Assembly: GCF_037042905.1 (NCBI RefSeq)
Contig: NC_087258.1
Coordinates: 8,348,501 to 8,412,500 of the forward strand
DNA: 64,000 bases
Source of the DNA: Lytechinus pictus
Taxonomy: Eukaryota > Echinodermata > Echinoidea > Temnopleuroida > Toxopneustidae
Reading direction: 5' to 3'
Made by a program: the position numbers and the translations under genes. Positions 11,050 through 23,285 of this stretch are shown here, piece by piece. The notes below the pieces were generated by a model. That model did no database searches. It was given only the letters and a program-made list of their open reading frames with translations, and was not told where the DNA came from. The stretch's first letter is position 1. Each line of letters opens with the position of its first letter.

Positions 11050-11738
11050 GCCCCTTTCACAATTGACGTCCGACCAGTTTACGACCGCCTGCAACAGTTT
11101 TTTCTTGGTGTCTTGCGAGCACTCGCAGTCGTTGTAGACGGTCGCACGAACTCGAGGTGGTCGTGACTGGTCACATCTTAACTTTGAACATGTTCAAAAT
11201 CCGAACGCGATCAAATACGATCGATTCACTCGCATCAGGCCGTACCCGGGGTCGTACCATCGGTCGGGCGATCATCGTGCGAGTGTTGTTCAACGTTGTA
11301 CGACTTGGTGCGAGAGGTGGCACAACTAAGTAGTCGCATTTACTTGACTGGAGGTCGTACAACACTTGCACATGTGCAAGCGACCTACATGTACAGAGAC
11401 CTGTCTTGCGACTGATTGCGATGATAATATGGGCCATAAGACTGTTGCAAGACCGATCGTAACGGCTTACAACATTGCACTACCGATTCATTCGCATGTA
11501 TGCGACCGTTCCACTCGCAATCCCTCGTGCAACACTCGCATGTGATCGCACGAGCACAATAAGAGTATATGCGACTTACTCGTGCAACGGGGTTTACTGG
11601 TTGTTTTGTTGTACGACAGCTGTTGCAACTGTGAAAGCCTCTGTTCGATCTTATGAGATGACTAGCGATTGATGCCTGTTGCAGCCTGTCGCACGACCAA
11701 AAGGTCGCAAATGGTCGTACGTCAATTGTGAAAGGGGC
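11050..11738. mobile_element. CpG-rich TTAA-flanked foldback element, copy D (inverted)
   Basis: A complete 689-bp copy preceded by TTAA (11046-11049) and followed by TTTA. Its left part (CGACCAGTTTACGACCGCCTG) matches the right end of copies B and C in reverse complement, so it is inverted relative to them. Only about 20 bp separate it from copy C. Confidence 0.7.
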
Positions 11739-12488
11739 TTTACGACTGTTCGCGATCCGATTTTGGAACAAATCGCATTCTACTCATTTTCTGAAAATGT
11801 TAATGGAACATATCATTTTATTTGAGGTTAAAATTAATTGAAAGAATACTAATATAACCATTTTGAAAGATTGCAAGCTTTTATTTTGGAGTAAAAGCCA
11901 AATTAGTTTCAAATCGTAGCCAATCGTACGACTGCTATGACGTCATTACGACTAGATATTTTATTCGCTTTTATTCTAAGAAGGATGATAGCATAGTCAA
12001 AGATTTGAACATAGGTATTCGTACGATGATTTAGAACATTACACAGTAAGATATTCCAAGTCTCAATTTTAGCATAAAATTCTACTACATTTTATTCTAA
12101 AATCGGGTCGCAGACCAATCGTAAGGTGTGCGATCGCCCTTAGATTCTTATGATGATCGTAAGAACGATTTGAGTTGTTCATAGTAGGCTCTTATGGCGT
12201 TCGTTAGAACGTCTTACAAGTACGGCGCTCTTACGAACGACTCTTGACGTACGTTTGTAAGGCGTTGACAATGGACTTTTAATGCGATATACAATTTATG
12301 CAGCTTCTGAGTAAAATATTCTTACGAATGACTTTTTACGAGTGTTGTGAGTTGCACGTACGTCCATCTTGCGAAAACAGAAAAGGTAAGATGGCCGTAA
12401 GTTAGCCAAAAAAAATACAATTACACCCGTTGCATGACGTGAGTATAATCATGGACCGTAGCTTCCATGAGTGTATCGACCCGGTGTA
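11739..12488. other. Intergenic with CpG-rich repeat remnants
   Basis: No gene is recognised. Words such as TTACGACT, TCGTAAGGTGTGCGATCG and GTTCGTTAGAACG recur between 11740 and 12370. The motif TAAGGTGTGCG at about 12123 also occurs between foldback copies C and D (11030), suggesting that another old repeat was the target those copies landed in. Confidence 0.4.
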
Positions 12489-12730
12489 CACTGCAACAAT
12501 TCCGGTGTTGATTTAACACCAGCCCGGAATCTATATATGTCCACACCAGATAAGTGTTAAACAACACCAGTTTCGTTTTGGTATAACACCAGAAAGGTGT
12601 TTATACAACACCAACTAGTATTGAAACAGCATCGGTTTGATTCCGAACTGGTGTTGTTTCAAAACTTCTCTGGTGTGGACATATATAGATTCCGGGCTGG
12701 TGTTAAATCAACACCGGACTTTTTGCAGTG
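12489..12730. mobile_element. Palindromic MITE, CACTGCAA family, copy 1
   Basis: Terminal arms of about 70 bp begin CACTGCAACAATTCCGGTG and contain TTAACACCAGCCCGGAATC and TATATATGTCCACACCAG. They are mirrored at the right, ending CACCGGACTTTTTGCAGTG. A second copy lies at 18851-19099. The centre is a diverged run of ACACCAG/CTGGTGT words. No definite target duplication was found. Confidence 0.75.
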
Positions 12731-13083
12731 TGCTAGGTGAGTTCATGTTCAAGATAAAAATTGTCCATTGACAACAAGCTGTGCTGAGGGGCGGCGTCAC
12801 CAAGGGGGGATGGGCAGTTGCCCCTGCCCCTTGTGTTTTTTAAAGTAGTGAATAAATGGGAAATATAAAGGAAGAAAGACGGGAGAAGAGCACGCATGCT
12901 TTACTTTGATACAAATTGAATTGTACATTCAATCAAAGAATATCTCCTGATTATCTAAGCGTTATTATACACCGCATAAAAAAGATAGCGAATACTTAAT
13001 GATTAATTATACAGGTGTTGTGTTCATGGCGTGTTCTCATATTAAATTGACGATCTTTAAGGTGTAAAGGTTTTTCTGACTAA

Positions 13084-13372
13084 AGCCAGGGTTACACCAA
13101 AACCGAATTCTCCCGAATAAATTCGGACCGACTCTAGCCGAATTGGGCATGATTCGGATGGTTTCGGTGGATTCTAATGTTCCCGAATCCTTCCTGAATT
13201 TTCTCGCATGAATTCGCGGAGGGAGACCCCACCCGAATTTTATTTATTTATTTATTAGAATATATTTATGCAGGTACAAAAGATCTGCATAAAACTGTTT
13301 TTCATCAATGACCTGATGAAAACGTGTATTCGGATGAATTCGCAGCTAATTCGGTTCCGGTGTAGCCCTAAC
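13084..13372. mobile_element. MITE with AGCCAGGGTTACACC termini
   Basis: The left end AGCCAGGGTTACACCAAAACC is mirrored at the right by GGTTCCGGTGTAGCCCTAACT. Subterminal CGAATTC and ATTCGG blocks also mirror. A (TTTA)n run lies near 13241-13257. About 290 bp, non-coding. Confidence 0.5.
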
Positions 13373-14565
13373 TGTACTCGGCTTGTTCAAGTTCTTATAG
13401 TGAATATCATAACAATGTGCATGCCACCATCACAGGGGCGGATCCAGTGTATTTTGGAACCAGATATGAATAACATATGTTGCGTTTGGTGAACTGAAAG
13501 GGGGCTATTATAGTATGTGTAGGGTGTAGAATTTGTGGCGCACATGGGGTGGGGGTGATGGTTTTGAACATGTCCAAATCCTTTATGCGTGGATATCTTA
13601 TCAATCATAAAAGAGGTCAATGGATACACAGGCTTTTTGGTTTTGTTTTGTGTTCAAATTGTGCTTATTTCATGGATTGTATTGTGGTTGATAATGGGCG
13701 TTTTTTTAGAGAGAGGTCGTGGTTTGAAGCTATGTTAGGATGCTGAGGATAAGATCAGGTTTCACTGCCCATGTTCATCATTGATTAAAGAGCAGAGAAC
13801 GTTTGGCTGGAAAAAGGACAGTTGTTGATCAGAAAATTTGGGTGGTGATAGGATGAATTGCCCATACAAGGAATACATCTTTCCACCTTGTGTTTTTTTA
13901 GATTGGAAGTGAATGTTGGGGTAGTGTACTCACTTTAGTTGGAGATGTTTATATGTGGATGTGTCCGAAGTCCCACCTTGCCTGCTAAGTGCTAAGTTAG
14001 TGGTGGGCGCATGGGCGAGGATCGGCCGAGGCAGGTGCGCGCGCCTGCCCAATCGCCTAGCCCTAGCTTAAACAAATTCCAATCTTATCAACTAGAAACT
14101 TTCACTACAGGATAATTTTTGACCGCTTTTTCTGGTAGTGATATCAGATTTTCACGATATTAAGTACTTTCTGAGATATACGACCGTCCACGAAATTTGG
14201 TCACGCGCGAAGTAAGGTCACACGACCATACTTTTTACTTACCCATCACCCTGAATAATACGGCGAACAATGTCAATGATGACCCACCACATTTGCGATA
14301 TGCAGTGTGACGTGCACATATGTGATCGATGTACTCAATATAGCTGTGTATTATTTTCCGTATATTTCCGAATAAAAAACGTGTACGATGATCAAAACGA
14401 ACAAGATAATTCTCAAATCGGAAAGTACCCGAGAGCAACAAAACCTCTGTACCCGGGGGACATTGTTTACACTATGAGAAAACCTACTAAAAACAACAAC
14501 GCCTGAGTATTCATTGAAAATAAAGAATAATGAATTAGTTGCTATTGATACCCATAATTTTGTAC
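13373..14565. other. Intergenic, no gene recognised
   Basis: I see only a solitary hAT-like terminus (CAGGGGCGGATCCAGTG, from about 13432) without a matching partner end, and short open frames without motifs. No exon with supported splice sites was found. Confidence 0.45.
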
Positions 14566-14573
14566 GCACAGAT

Positions 14574-15570
14574 ACGGAGCCCGCCAGGTGACATGAAGGA
14601 GAAAAAATTTTCCGTACATTATTTCGTTCCCACGAAATACTATTTCGTGGCCACGCAATATTATTTCGTTCCCACGCAATACTATTTCGTTCTCACGAAA
14701 TACTATTTCGTGGCCACGCAATATTATTTCGTTCCCTCGAAATACTATTTCGTGGCCACGCAATATTATTTCGTTCCCTCGAAATACTATTTCGTTCCCA
14801 CGAAATAATATTTCGTGGCCACGAAATAGTATTTCGAGGGAACGAAATAATATTGCGTGGCCACGAAATAGTATTTCGAGGGAACGAAATAATATTGCGT
14901 GGCCACGAAATAGTTTCGTGGGAACGAAATAACATTGCGTGGGAACGAAATGATATTGCGTGGGAACGAAATAGTATTTCGTGGGAACGAAATAATATTG
15001 CGTGGGAACGAAATATTATTTCGTGGGAACGAAATAACATTGCGTGGGAACGAAATAATATTGCGTGGCCACGAAATAGTATTGCGTGGGAACGAAATAA
15101 TATTGCGTGGCCACGAAAAATAGTATTTCGTGGGAACGAAATAATATTGCGTGGCCACGAAATAGTATTGCGTGGGAACGAAATAATATTGCGTGGCCAC
15201 GAAAAATAGTATTTCGTGGGAACGAAATAATATTGCGTGGCCTCGAAATAGTATTGCGTGGGAACGAAATAATATTGCGTGGCCACGAAATAGTATTTCG
15301 AGGGAACGAAATAATATTGCGTGGCCACGAAAAATTGTATTTCGTGGGAACGAAATAATATTGCGTGGCCACGAAATAGTATTGCGTGGGAACGAAATAA
15401 TATTGCGTGGCCACGAAATAGTATTGCGTGGGAACGAAATAATATTGCGTGGCCACGAAATAGTATTTCGAGGGAACGAAATAATATTGCGTGGCCACGA
15501 AATAGTATTTCGAGGGAACGAAATAATGTACGGAGAATTTTTTCTCCTCATGTCACCTGGCGGGCTCCGT
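14574..15570. mobile_element. Foldback element made of a 42-bp tandem array, 8-bp TSD
   Basis: Ends of about 40 bp starting ACGGAGCCCGCCAGGTGACA are mirrored at the right. The flanks GCACAGAT (14566-14573) and ACACAGAT (15571-15578) form a 7-of-8 target duplication. The interior is a tandem array with a 42-bp period, each unit being two related 21-mers: GTGGCCACGAAATAGTATT plus two bases, and GTGGGAACGAAATAATATT plus two bases. The array flips orientation near 14812, so a short left arm (about 14620-14812) faces a longer right arm (14812-15525). Words such as CGAAATAGTATTTCG are themselves palindromes. A period divisible by three without stops makes all frames open, so the long open frames are not genes. 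Confidence 0.85.
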
Positions 15571-15578
15571 ACACAGAT

Positions 15579-18500
15579 ATCGCCCGACGATGAAACTTAA
15601 ACCGGCTTTACGAGTTTTATTGGACAATCATGTTGTGCATCTTTGAAAGGAAGTGGCTACCCCCGAACGTATTATGGTACAGGGGTAAAAAAACGTCATC
15701 AATCACGTGACATAATACAAAACCGTATTTTATTTGTAATCAGTTTCAACTTTTTTAATTTCAAATCAGTGATATGTAAGTTAAACCATTAAGTGTTGTA
15801 TCCATGTATTTCCCCCAAAAAATGAAAAATGCCAACGTAAAAAACGAGCGTTATTTAGTGACGACAAAGATTCTGTTAACGAAAGTATATGAAATGTTCC
15901 GAAAAAGCTTAAGATGTGAAGAGCACCGCACACGGCGTTCAAGGAACAGGGCGTCCAGGATTTTCCAAGGGGGGGGCATTTTGTTCAGAAAAGGTCTTCA
16001 ATCCCCATTTATTTGCGGGAAAATTTGACAAGCAAAAAAAAAAGGTCTACAGTTTCGTATTTAGGAAATTTTCCGCTAAGAAATATATTTTTATGGCTTT
16101 CAAGGGGGGGGGGCGAACTGGCCGGTGCGTGTGCTCCTATCCGGATCCGCCAATGCATTGTCGTTTTCGTTTTATAACTGATGATCATCATCTCAACGAC
16201 AGGATGTTCATTGAAAATTTCCTCTCGAATATACCTTCTGTTCCCCAGCACCCGCACTTCCTCACTATTCTGTCGGATGAAGCTATTTCTTAAAATATTC
16301 TCGTCTTTTTCAACTGCGGGGATTTGCGAAGACAATGCAGACAAAAAATATTGAATTTCCCGTTTTCATAACCGCTAGAATTTCTATCAGGAAATAAATA
16401 AGATAAAGATAATATCAAGAGTATTCCATGGTGTGAAGATCGTCGCGATATATTTGAAAAGCAGTAAAAGTGATAGTGATAAGAAAGACTCCCTCCTAAG
16501 AAGGCATTTGAATAGATAAGATTCTTTTCAAAAATGTCTCAAATATACTTAATATTTTGCCTTCATTTAACATAGAATAGATCACACGCGAGTCAGAAAA
16601 GTGCAATTGCTTTTAAGCGGAGGGTTTAAGTATACATCACCCTATATCATTCTTGTTCTGTTGAAACAAGTTTGAAGAAACCATTTCTTAAAAAAAAAAA
16701 AAAAAAAACGCTATCGTATTCTTATTAATAACTGGAAATCAAAAAGAAAACCCACATATAGCTGTAAAATAACAACAAATAAATTACTTTCACTTCAGCA
16801 GTTTCTGTGATTTTTTTCACTAATTACTAATTCCACAGTAACAACAGTGAAACCGACTCCAAACGCGACCAATCCTGCGGCATTGGAAATAACGTATTAT
16901 ATACCTTTAAACAATCTGGAGTCGGTTTCACCGGTAAGATTAGGGCATTTTAGCAATCACTTCACAAGCGCTCTCTATAACGCAGATAATATTTTGTCAA
17001 ACGCCCTTCATAACAAAGCAGCCTTTGTCGAAAATCGGTGAATCAAAACAGCAGTTTCGCCGTCCTGGGCTTTGGACAAGCGACATATTTGCATTTCTTG
17101 TCCGGTCCAAATATTAAGACGATGTGTTGTCCCTGACCATTAACTTTCAAAAATGACCTCTAATCTGTCCATTGGGATTTGACTTGCATTTTCAAAGTAA
17201 GTGGTGCGTTGTAGAAAGAGTCTGCGAAGTTGATGATATAGGCATTTTCTTGGGACGACGCTTGCAACCGGTTTAGGGCACATGAGAGTAATTCAAACGC
17301 GCGCAAAGCATGCCGGACAGGCGTAAGTAAAGATCACATGACTTTATTGATTAAAATAATTCGTTAAAAATAGGCAAAATATTTGTATATCAAAATATAA
17401 ATTATAGAAACAATGTCATGTTCATACTCTTTCATAATTAAGGCCTTTGGGGAGGCTAGACTGCATTTTTGTATATCATTTTAATTATTATTACCCACAA
17501 TGCAGTTCGAGTTTTTCTGGCAATGAACTGGCCGAAATTATGGTTAGTCTTATTTTAGGCCATTTAATTTTTGATTGAGCTGGACAAGTACCCGATTGAC
17601 ATATCAAGCCTTAATGTACTGTTAAGTGTGACTAATGTCAGTGAATTAAAGCAAAATCTATCGAAGGGTTGATTTTTGATGATTTTTTAAGGGGTTTGAT
17701 TTAACACGTGAGTGAATGGGGGTCTGTAATACTCATGTGTGCCCTATAGAGCGACTACACTTCTACACTGTCGTTGCTATGGCTGAGCGTCGTCTGCTAG
17801 AAATCAGTGGTGAGAATGCTTCAAACAGTTTTAAACAAAGTGATGGGTTATGTTTAACAACAGTTGATAAGTATATAACTCGGTATTTAGTGCAGTTATC
17901 GCTTACTATGCTGAAATGACGCTTTCAAATGCATGTTCAATGCTTTATCATTTATCATGCAGAAGTCTACTGCCAATAGTAGATCAGATCTGGTTGGTTT
18001 TAAGAGCGCGGAATGAAATAAGTTGGGATTTCAAAATGATAAATAACTACTAATTATCATCAAGGATTCCTATTTTCAATGTTTAGACCACCCCCAGAAA
18101 GAAAGAAGAAACATTAAGATACATAAACTTGTCTCAGTCAGATGTTATACATCATAGATTGCGCGCTTGAATACAATTCACTTCTTTGAAAGCTACGGGG
18201 GGCTGAGTTGGAGTACATATCCCATCCTCCTTGCTTGTAAGCAGGGCGGGGTTGATGGTATATATCTATAGCAGCCCCCCCCCCCTCCTTCTCCAACTTG
18301 TGAGTTATAATGAGGAAGAGAGGCGATATGAGCACAAGAAATGCTTACACTCTTTGTTATCAATTTTCCATTTTCTTTTATTTACTTTGTTTATTTTTAT
18401 GCAAACACAAATGTAATAAATCACTTTGAACAAAATTAAACATGTTAACAAGAAGTTGTAACGCCACACATTATATATTTTAACCCATTGATGGACGTCA

Positions 18501-18850
18501 AACAAGTAGAACTAGTAGCTGCAATACCATGGGAAGCGCACAAAATATGTGAATGGAACACTGTATTTTTACATAAAATGAAGGGCGTCTAATGAGACGT
18601 TTTCTTTTCCTTTAAGACGTTTAGTCAGATTAGGTATTGAATGCAAGGTATCAATCTCTTCAAGAGAGCCCACTCTTTCTTTTGAGACCAACATTTTCAA
18701 CTTTTCTTCCTTTGACCCTCAGTTTAGAGGACGAGGAGTGCAGAGACCGCCATTTTGAACTTTTGAACAAATCACGGTGAGGTCACCCGCACTCCGACCA
18801 CCACCGCTCCGTGAACGCGGACTGTCATCACAAACCGACAGTAGCAACTG
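15579..18850. other. Intergenic, no gene recognised
   Basis: No supported gene was found. It includes a possible degenerate hAT-like MITE (15947-16155), a poly-A run (about 16690-16708), a short hairpin GTGAAACCGACTCC/GGAGTCGGTTTCAC (about 16847-16932), and a C-run near 18276-18288. None of the small open frames has a recognisable motif or splice context. Confidence 0.45.
15947..16155. mobile_element. Possible degenerate hAT-like MITE
   Basis: The left end CAGGGCGTCCAGGATTTTCC followed by a G-run resembles hAT-type MITE starts. The right end GGATCCGCCAATG resembles the reverse complement of CAGTGGCGGATCC. No 8-bp duplication is visible, so this is tentative. Confidence 0.3.
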
Positions 18851-19099
18851 CACTGCAAAAACTCCGGTGTTGATTTAACACCAGCCCGGAATCTATATAT
18901 GTCCACACCAGAAAATGTTAAACAACACCGGTTTTGGTATTAGTCTATAACACCAGATAGGTGTTTATACAACACCAACTAGTTTTAAAACAGCATCGGT
19001 TTGATTCCAAACTGGTGTTGCTTCAATACTTCTCTGATGTGGACATATATACTGTAGATTCCGAGCTGGTGTTAAATCAACACCGGAGGTTTTGCAGTG
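18851..19099. mobile_element. Palindromic MITE, CACTGCAA family, copy 2
   Basis: The same family as 12489-12730: starts CACTGCAAAAACTCCGGTG, shares TTAACACCAGCCCGGAATC and TATATATGTCCACACCAG, and ends CACCGGAGGTTTTGCAGTG. Having two copies defines the ends of the family. No convincing target duplication. Confidence 0.75.
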
Positions 19100-19477
19100 G
19101 GTCATTATTATTATCATTATTTTGATAAAGACTAAAGATCACATTATTGTCAATTCTGCAAAAAATGATAAAACATTGTATTATTCATACCATAAAATAC
19201 GTGAGAAACATGACCTCTCTCATTTTTGTTGAGCATATGTAACTCATTTATTAAGAATAAGCGATTTATTTATAAATTCATTGTTATAAAAGCTATCATT
19301 ATTGGATGTACTTTTATAAAAATTGCCTCCCTCCTACGAAAAGGTGAATGAGCGTAATTATTGTTTGATTGTAATAATTCGAGGTTGAAAACAAATTATT
19401 CTTATTGTTAAAGGTACACGTAACGACATTTCAAAAAAGATAATGGACTAATGTCCATGCCATTTAATTTCGGCCTT

Positions 19478-19590
19478 GAGAAATAGTTGGATGAACCAAA
19501 GAAACACAATGTTTGAACTCTGCTCATGCGCATACAAGCCTACATGATATAACATACTCAAGGTCGTGTCATATTACAGACACAGTCATA
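19478..19590 (+). repeat. Duplicated segment, first copy
   Basis: Shares an ordered set of words with about 20600-20710: ACACAATGTTTGAACTCTGC, CATGCGCA, ACATGATATAACAT, GTGTCATAT and AGACACA. Similarity is imperfect and about 110 bp long. The relation suggests an old tandem duplication or two copies of an unnamed interspersed repeat. Confidence 0.45.
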
Positions 19591-20599
19591 TGAACAGTTA
19601 GATGACAATAATGATGAATAATATCATTAAAGGTTCAAGTCAGGAACTTAGACACTTTCGTCATAATTTCATAACCAATCATTCTAGTCTGATACATGTT
19701 ATAAGGAAATGCTTCTCAAACGAGACTCACAAAGTCATTCTAATTCAGAAAAAGTACTGTGAATAACATGCAATATGCCCTTTAGAGCTCATAATTATGC
19801 CTCATTTCGTCAGAAACGTATCCTTATTAGAATATTTGCCTTTGTGTTTTACTATGATATGTATTTTTCTCGATATAATTGCAAAGCGCATATATTATAG
19901 AGAAACATTCTGTTTATTATGCGCTATATAAGTGATGTATTATTATTATTATCATTATTACCATTGAAGTCAGTAACCAGTACCGCTTAAAACTATTTCA
20001 ATATCGATTTACTAGTATCAGGTAGATATGAATAGTACAACTAAAATAAATTTATAGGAAATAATTATTTGCATTCATGTATTACTAGAAAGTCAGACTG
20101 TCACTTACCTAAGTGCGGAATAGCATAATTTTCTAGCAAAATTGTCCTTTTCACGGGACTACAAATTTGGAATTCTCTGGACAGACTAATACAAGAGGAA
20201 TATTTAAATTACTTAACAAAAAAAAACACTATTCTTAATTTCACTCAAATATCCCTTGAACTTTGTTACTTATCCATTGTCGTAGTTTTAATTATCTTAA
20301 AGTCAATACTTATACGTATACAAGTACTACAGCGTTTATTTCAAGATAAATTTATATAATTTTGCTGATTGACTCGTTTTATTAATCCTTATATCATCAT
20401 CTATCTTCGATAGAGTTTCTATATTTTACAATCTTTCCTTTTCAGTAGATCCCTTCACTCTTTTGATTTTATTAATAGTGTCAAAATCTGCATATTCCAT
20501 ACAGATGATGTACTTTTTCAATTGAAATAATTTATTATGAAATGCTATTTAATGCTTTTTAATATGAATATGAATAATTGGATGAATGAATCTGACCTT

Positions 20600-20704
20600 A
20601 AGAATGAGGTTGTGGAACTCTAATAAACACGATGTTTAAACCCTGCGCATGCGCAATACATTACATAACATGTACACAAAGGTGTGTCATATCATAGACA
20701 CAAT
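20600..20704 (+). repeat. Duplicated segment, second copy
   Basis: The counterpart of 19478-19590, with CACGATGTTTAAACCCTGC, CATGCGCAATACATTACATA and GTGTGTCATATCATAGACACA. A MITE (20705-21015) sits just at its right edge. Confidence 0.45.
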
Positions 20705-21015
20705 GGCCCGTATTCTGAAGTCGGGTTTAACTTAAACTCAGGTTTAAAGTTTTGGTTTAAGTATGGAGAGCCAATTGTTACATAAATCACTAACAGTAGA
20801 GATATCATACTTCAGCTCATTTGGCTCTCAAATCATTCATAATTGTCTAGGAAGTATAAAAAGATTATTGTCTTCATCATCGATGAATCAGGAAAGAGCA
20901 CAGTAAACATAAGAAACATACAACTTAATAAAAAAAATGATACTTTTGGCTTCCCATACTTAAACCCCAACTTTAAACCTGAGTTTAAGTTAAACCCGAC
21001 TTCAGAATACGGGCC
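20705..21015. mobile_element. MITE with near-perfect ~60-bp TIRs (GGCCCGTATTC)
   Basis: The left arm GGCCCGTATTCTGAAGTCGG continues through TTTAACTTAAACTCAGG to about 20765. The right arm mirrors it almost exactly and ends CGACTTCAGAATACGGGCC. The trinucleotide AAT flanks both ends (20702-20704 and 21016-21018). High arm identity implies recent activity or gene conversion. The open frame inside is incidental. Confidence 0.8.
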
Positions 21016-21216
21016 AATGTTTTAAAAATAGTTAGCAATGATGACAGCCAGTCAGTAGACCAGTTGGCTCTCATCTGATGGGGAAGAGTCTGTCTTGAAG
21101 AGAGAGTAGTATAAGAGCTATATCAACATTTTACAAATTGCACATGGTCCGTTAGATCAACATCTGCTATCTCATCGACTTCCACAGTCGTCTTAACGAA
21201 ACAAAGAACTATCACA

Positions 21217-21296
21217 CAACATCATCTTCGTCACCGTCACCGCCGTCATCGTCATCGTCGTCACAGCTGTCATCGTCGTCGTCGTCATCATAATCG
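21217..21296. repeat. (TCG/TCA/TCR)n trinucleotide repeat
   Basis: About 80 bp of TCATCG, TCACCG and TCGTCG triplets, ending CATCATAATCGC. On the minus strand one frame would read as an aspartate-rich run, but no longer open frame or splice context supports coding. Confidence 0.7.
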
Positions 21297-21523
21297 CATA
21301 TTTGCCGTTTGTATTCGTCATCGCATTTTTTGGAAACGATATTTTTATCACCAAGAGAGGTAGGTTATTATCTGTGTGATTTTTTCCCTCATTTCATTTC
21401 TCAATAGTTATTTATTTCCACCGCCCCTTCTCTATTCCTCTAATTTCCAACAAGATCAATCCCTTTTATTTTTATGTCTTAACCCACTTTTGTTTGTTCA
21501 AATATACTTTTAATGGGGAAGTT

Positions 21524-22008
21524 CACCCTGACAAAATGCTTATTGTAAAACTTGCAGGAAATATGATTACAAAATTTTGCCGAAGGTTTGAGAAAAATCC
21601 ATAAAAGAATAAAAAATTATTATAATTTCAATCATTTGATTTGTGACGTCATAGGCAAGCAGTTTCCTACATGTCGTATGGTAACAAAAATCAAAATGTC
21701 ATTTTCACAGAAAATTGAAATATTTTTTTATTGTACCTTCACTGTAATGATAGACAAATAATTTCACACCCGTTTCAAAGCATAAAACAAAAATAGGTTA
21801 TCACAAACGATTGAAAAATTAAAATTTGTGCATTTTATATTACAAAACATATGGGACAGCTGCTCGTTTATGACGTTAAAATAGAAAACTTAAAAATCTT
21901 ATAACTTTTTTTAGTCTATAATGGATTTACCTAAAACCTTCACCAATATTTTAAAATCATTTTCTGATATTTTTACAACAAACTTTTCTTCAGTTTGAAC
22001 TTTCTCTT
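21524..22008. mobile_element. TTAA-flanked foldback element
   Basis: Ends TGGGGAAGTTCACCCTGAC (left) and its diverged reverse complement CAGTTTGAACTTTCTC (right) are flanked by TTAA (21520-21523 and 22009-22012). Blocks such as TATGACGTCA-like sequence and ACAGCTGCTCG mirror internally. A TTAA target fits piggyBac/Kolobok-type MITEs. Confidence 0.55.
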
Positions 22009-22012
22009 TAAA

Positions 22013-23285
22013 TGATTTAATGGTTTTCGATTTTTAACTTGTATTAGTTTATTGTCGCACATATTTCATAATTTTGATGATCCTTTGTTTTTTTGTACTT
22101 AGTACAGTACTTAAGAACTGTTTCGTGAAAGTATACGTATAGTTATTCACAACCTGACGAATAACTTTAATGTGGCAAGGTATTGAATCATGATTGTGCA
22201 TACCAAACTTTTCTGCATGGACATAGGCGAAAAACTATCAATTTTTTAGTTTTCCTCCGATCTTGAAGAAAATTTCAGAGTTTTACTTGCCTTATTTTTT
22301 CTCTATCAATTTGCTGTTTGGGTAGACAAGGTCTGTAAAGTGGTCAGGTTGAAATTTCGGATCGTCCTGTACTTGTTTCTGTGGTATGTCGTGCGTAGCT
22401 TAATACGAAATGATTTGCTTTATTAAACTTCCAAGAAGAAATTGTACTATAGGTTTCCCGGCCAATTTCGACAGGATATCATTCCATTAAATTATTTAGC
22501 ATCCAAATTCCAGCAGATTGTGCTATATGGTTTTTTCGTGCTTCCATTTAACAATTTTTTTTTTTTAATCTTTGGAATAAAATTGTCATTCAAATTTACT
22601 TTCATTTGATTCGGTTTGGCAATATGACTACCATCATTCAGTTTCGCACAGTTTGAGTCGGAGAAGGAATTCTGTGTTGAATCACGGTTTCATTTTCACC
22701 TATAGGCAATCAACTTCGCTCTTACGCCGGTCAAATAAAACAACGTATAAAGCAGCTTGTAAACACGGTAATAATTAAGTACCAACTTCGACGCTGGAGA
22801 AAGGGGGGGTGAAACAGATCGAAAAGCACTGTTCATTACATTTCAGCTCACATGAATACATGAACTTGAATACCGAAATCAATGCATGTTCCTTGGATCA
22901 CTTCGTATTTCCCATATTTGGACACCCCTCTCCAGTTAAAAGAAATTTATAATGCTAAAGGAAAAATGGTATCATATTTACCCAGTTTAGCCACATCACC
23001 TGTAATAAACTTGGAAAATAGAAAACACAAGCACATTGCATAGAAGGTGAAAAACTTCTTAAAAATTATGAAAGCGAATTTCAATTCGTGAAATTGAATG
23101 CATAGCTTCCTCCCACGACACATTTTAATTAGACTGATGTTTCGATGAATTTGAATGCGAGGGTAATTAAATAAAAAAAATCGTATTGTTATTTTGTATT
23201 TCAATTATAGTTAATCGCATGCTAAATAAATCAAAATGAACAGAAACATTTGCTTTTTAATTGTTGATCCACATAGTCAATCGAT
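22013..23285. other. Intergenic, no gene recognised
   Basis: No supported exon, RNA gene or repeat was recognised. A minus-strand open frame at 22947-23204 lacks family motifs and is AT-rich. A G-run lies near 22802-22809. Confidence 0.45.

Larger units (their letters stand above)
19100..20704. other. Intergenic with a duplicated segment and a CR1-like tail
   Basis: No gene is recognised. A segment at about 19478-19590 is repeated at about 20600-20710 (see the repeat entry). At about 19917-19965 the string GCGCTATATAAGTGATG followed by (TTA)n/(TCATTA)n looks like the 3' tail of a CR1-like retrotransposon, but no coding remnant precedes it. Confidence 0.4.

Noticed and set aside
8043..11771. 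Multiple open frames of 70-160 codons
   Set aside because: They lie in the CpG-rich foldback copies. The same stretch is open in several frames and copies, with no consistent protein.
12784..12832. hAT-like end near GAGGGGCGGCGTCACC
   Set aside because: Only one terminus-like string was seen, without a partner end or target duplication.
14617..15526. CRISPR-like alternation of short repeats
   Set aside because: There are no unique spacers: both alternating 21-mers are repeated, and the context is eukaryotic with foldback termini.
14693..15600. Long open frames (up to 254 codons) in several frames on both strands
   Set aside because: They arise because the 42-bp repeat is a multiple of three and lacks stops. 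The translations are simple repeats read in every frame, with no start context or splice support.
20843..21025. 60-codon open frame
   Set aside because: It lies within the loop and right arm of a MITE and ends in its terminal repeat.
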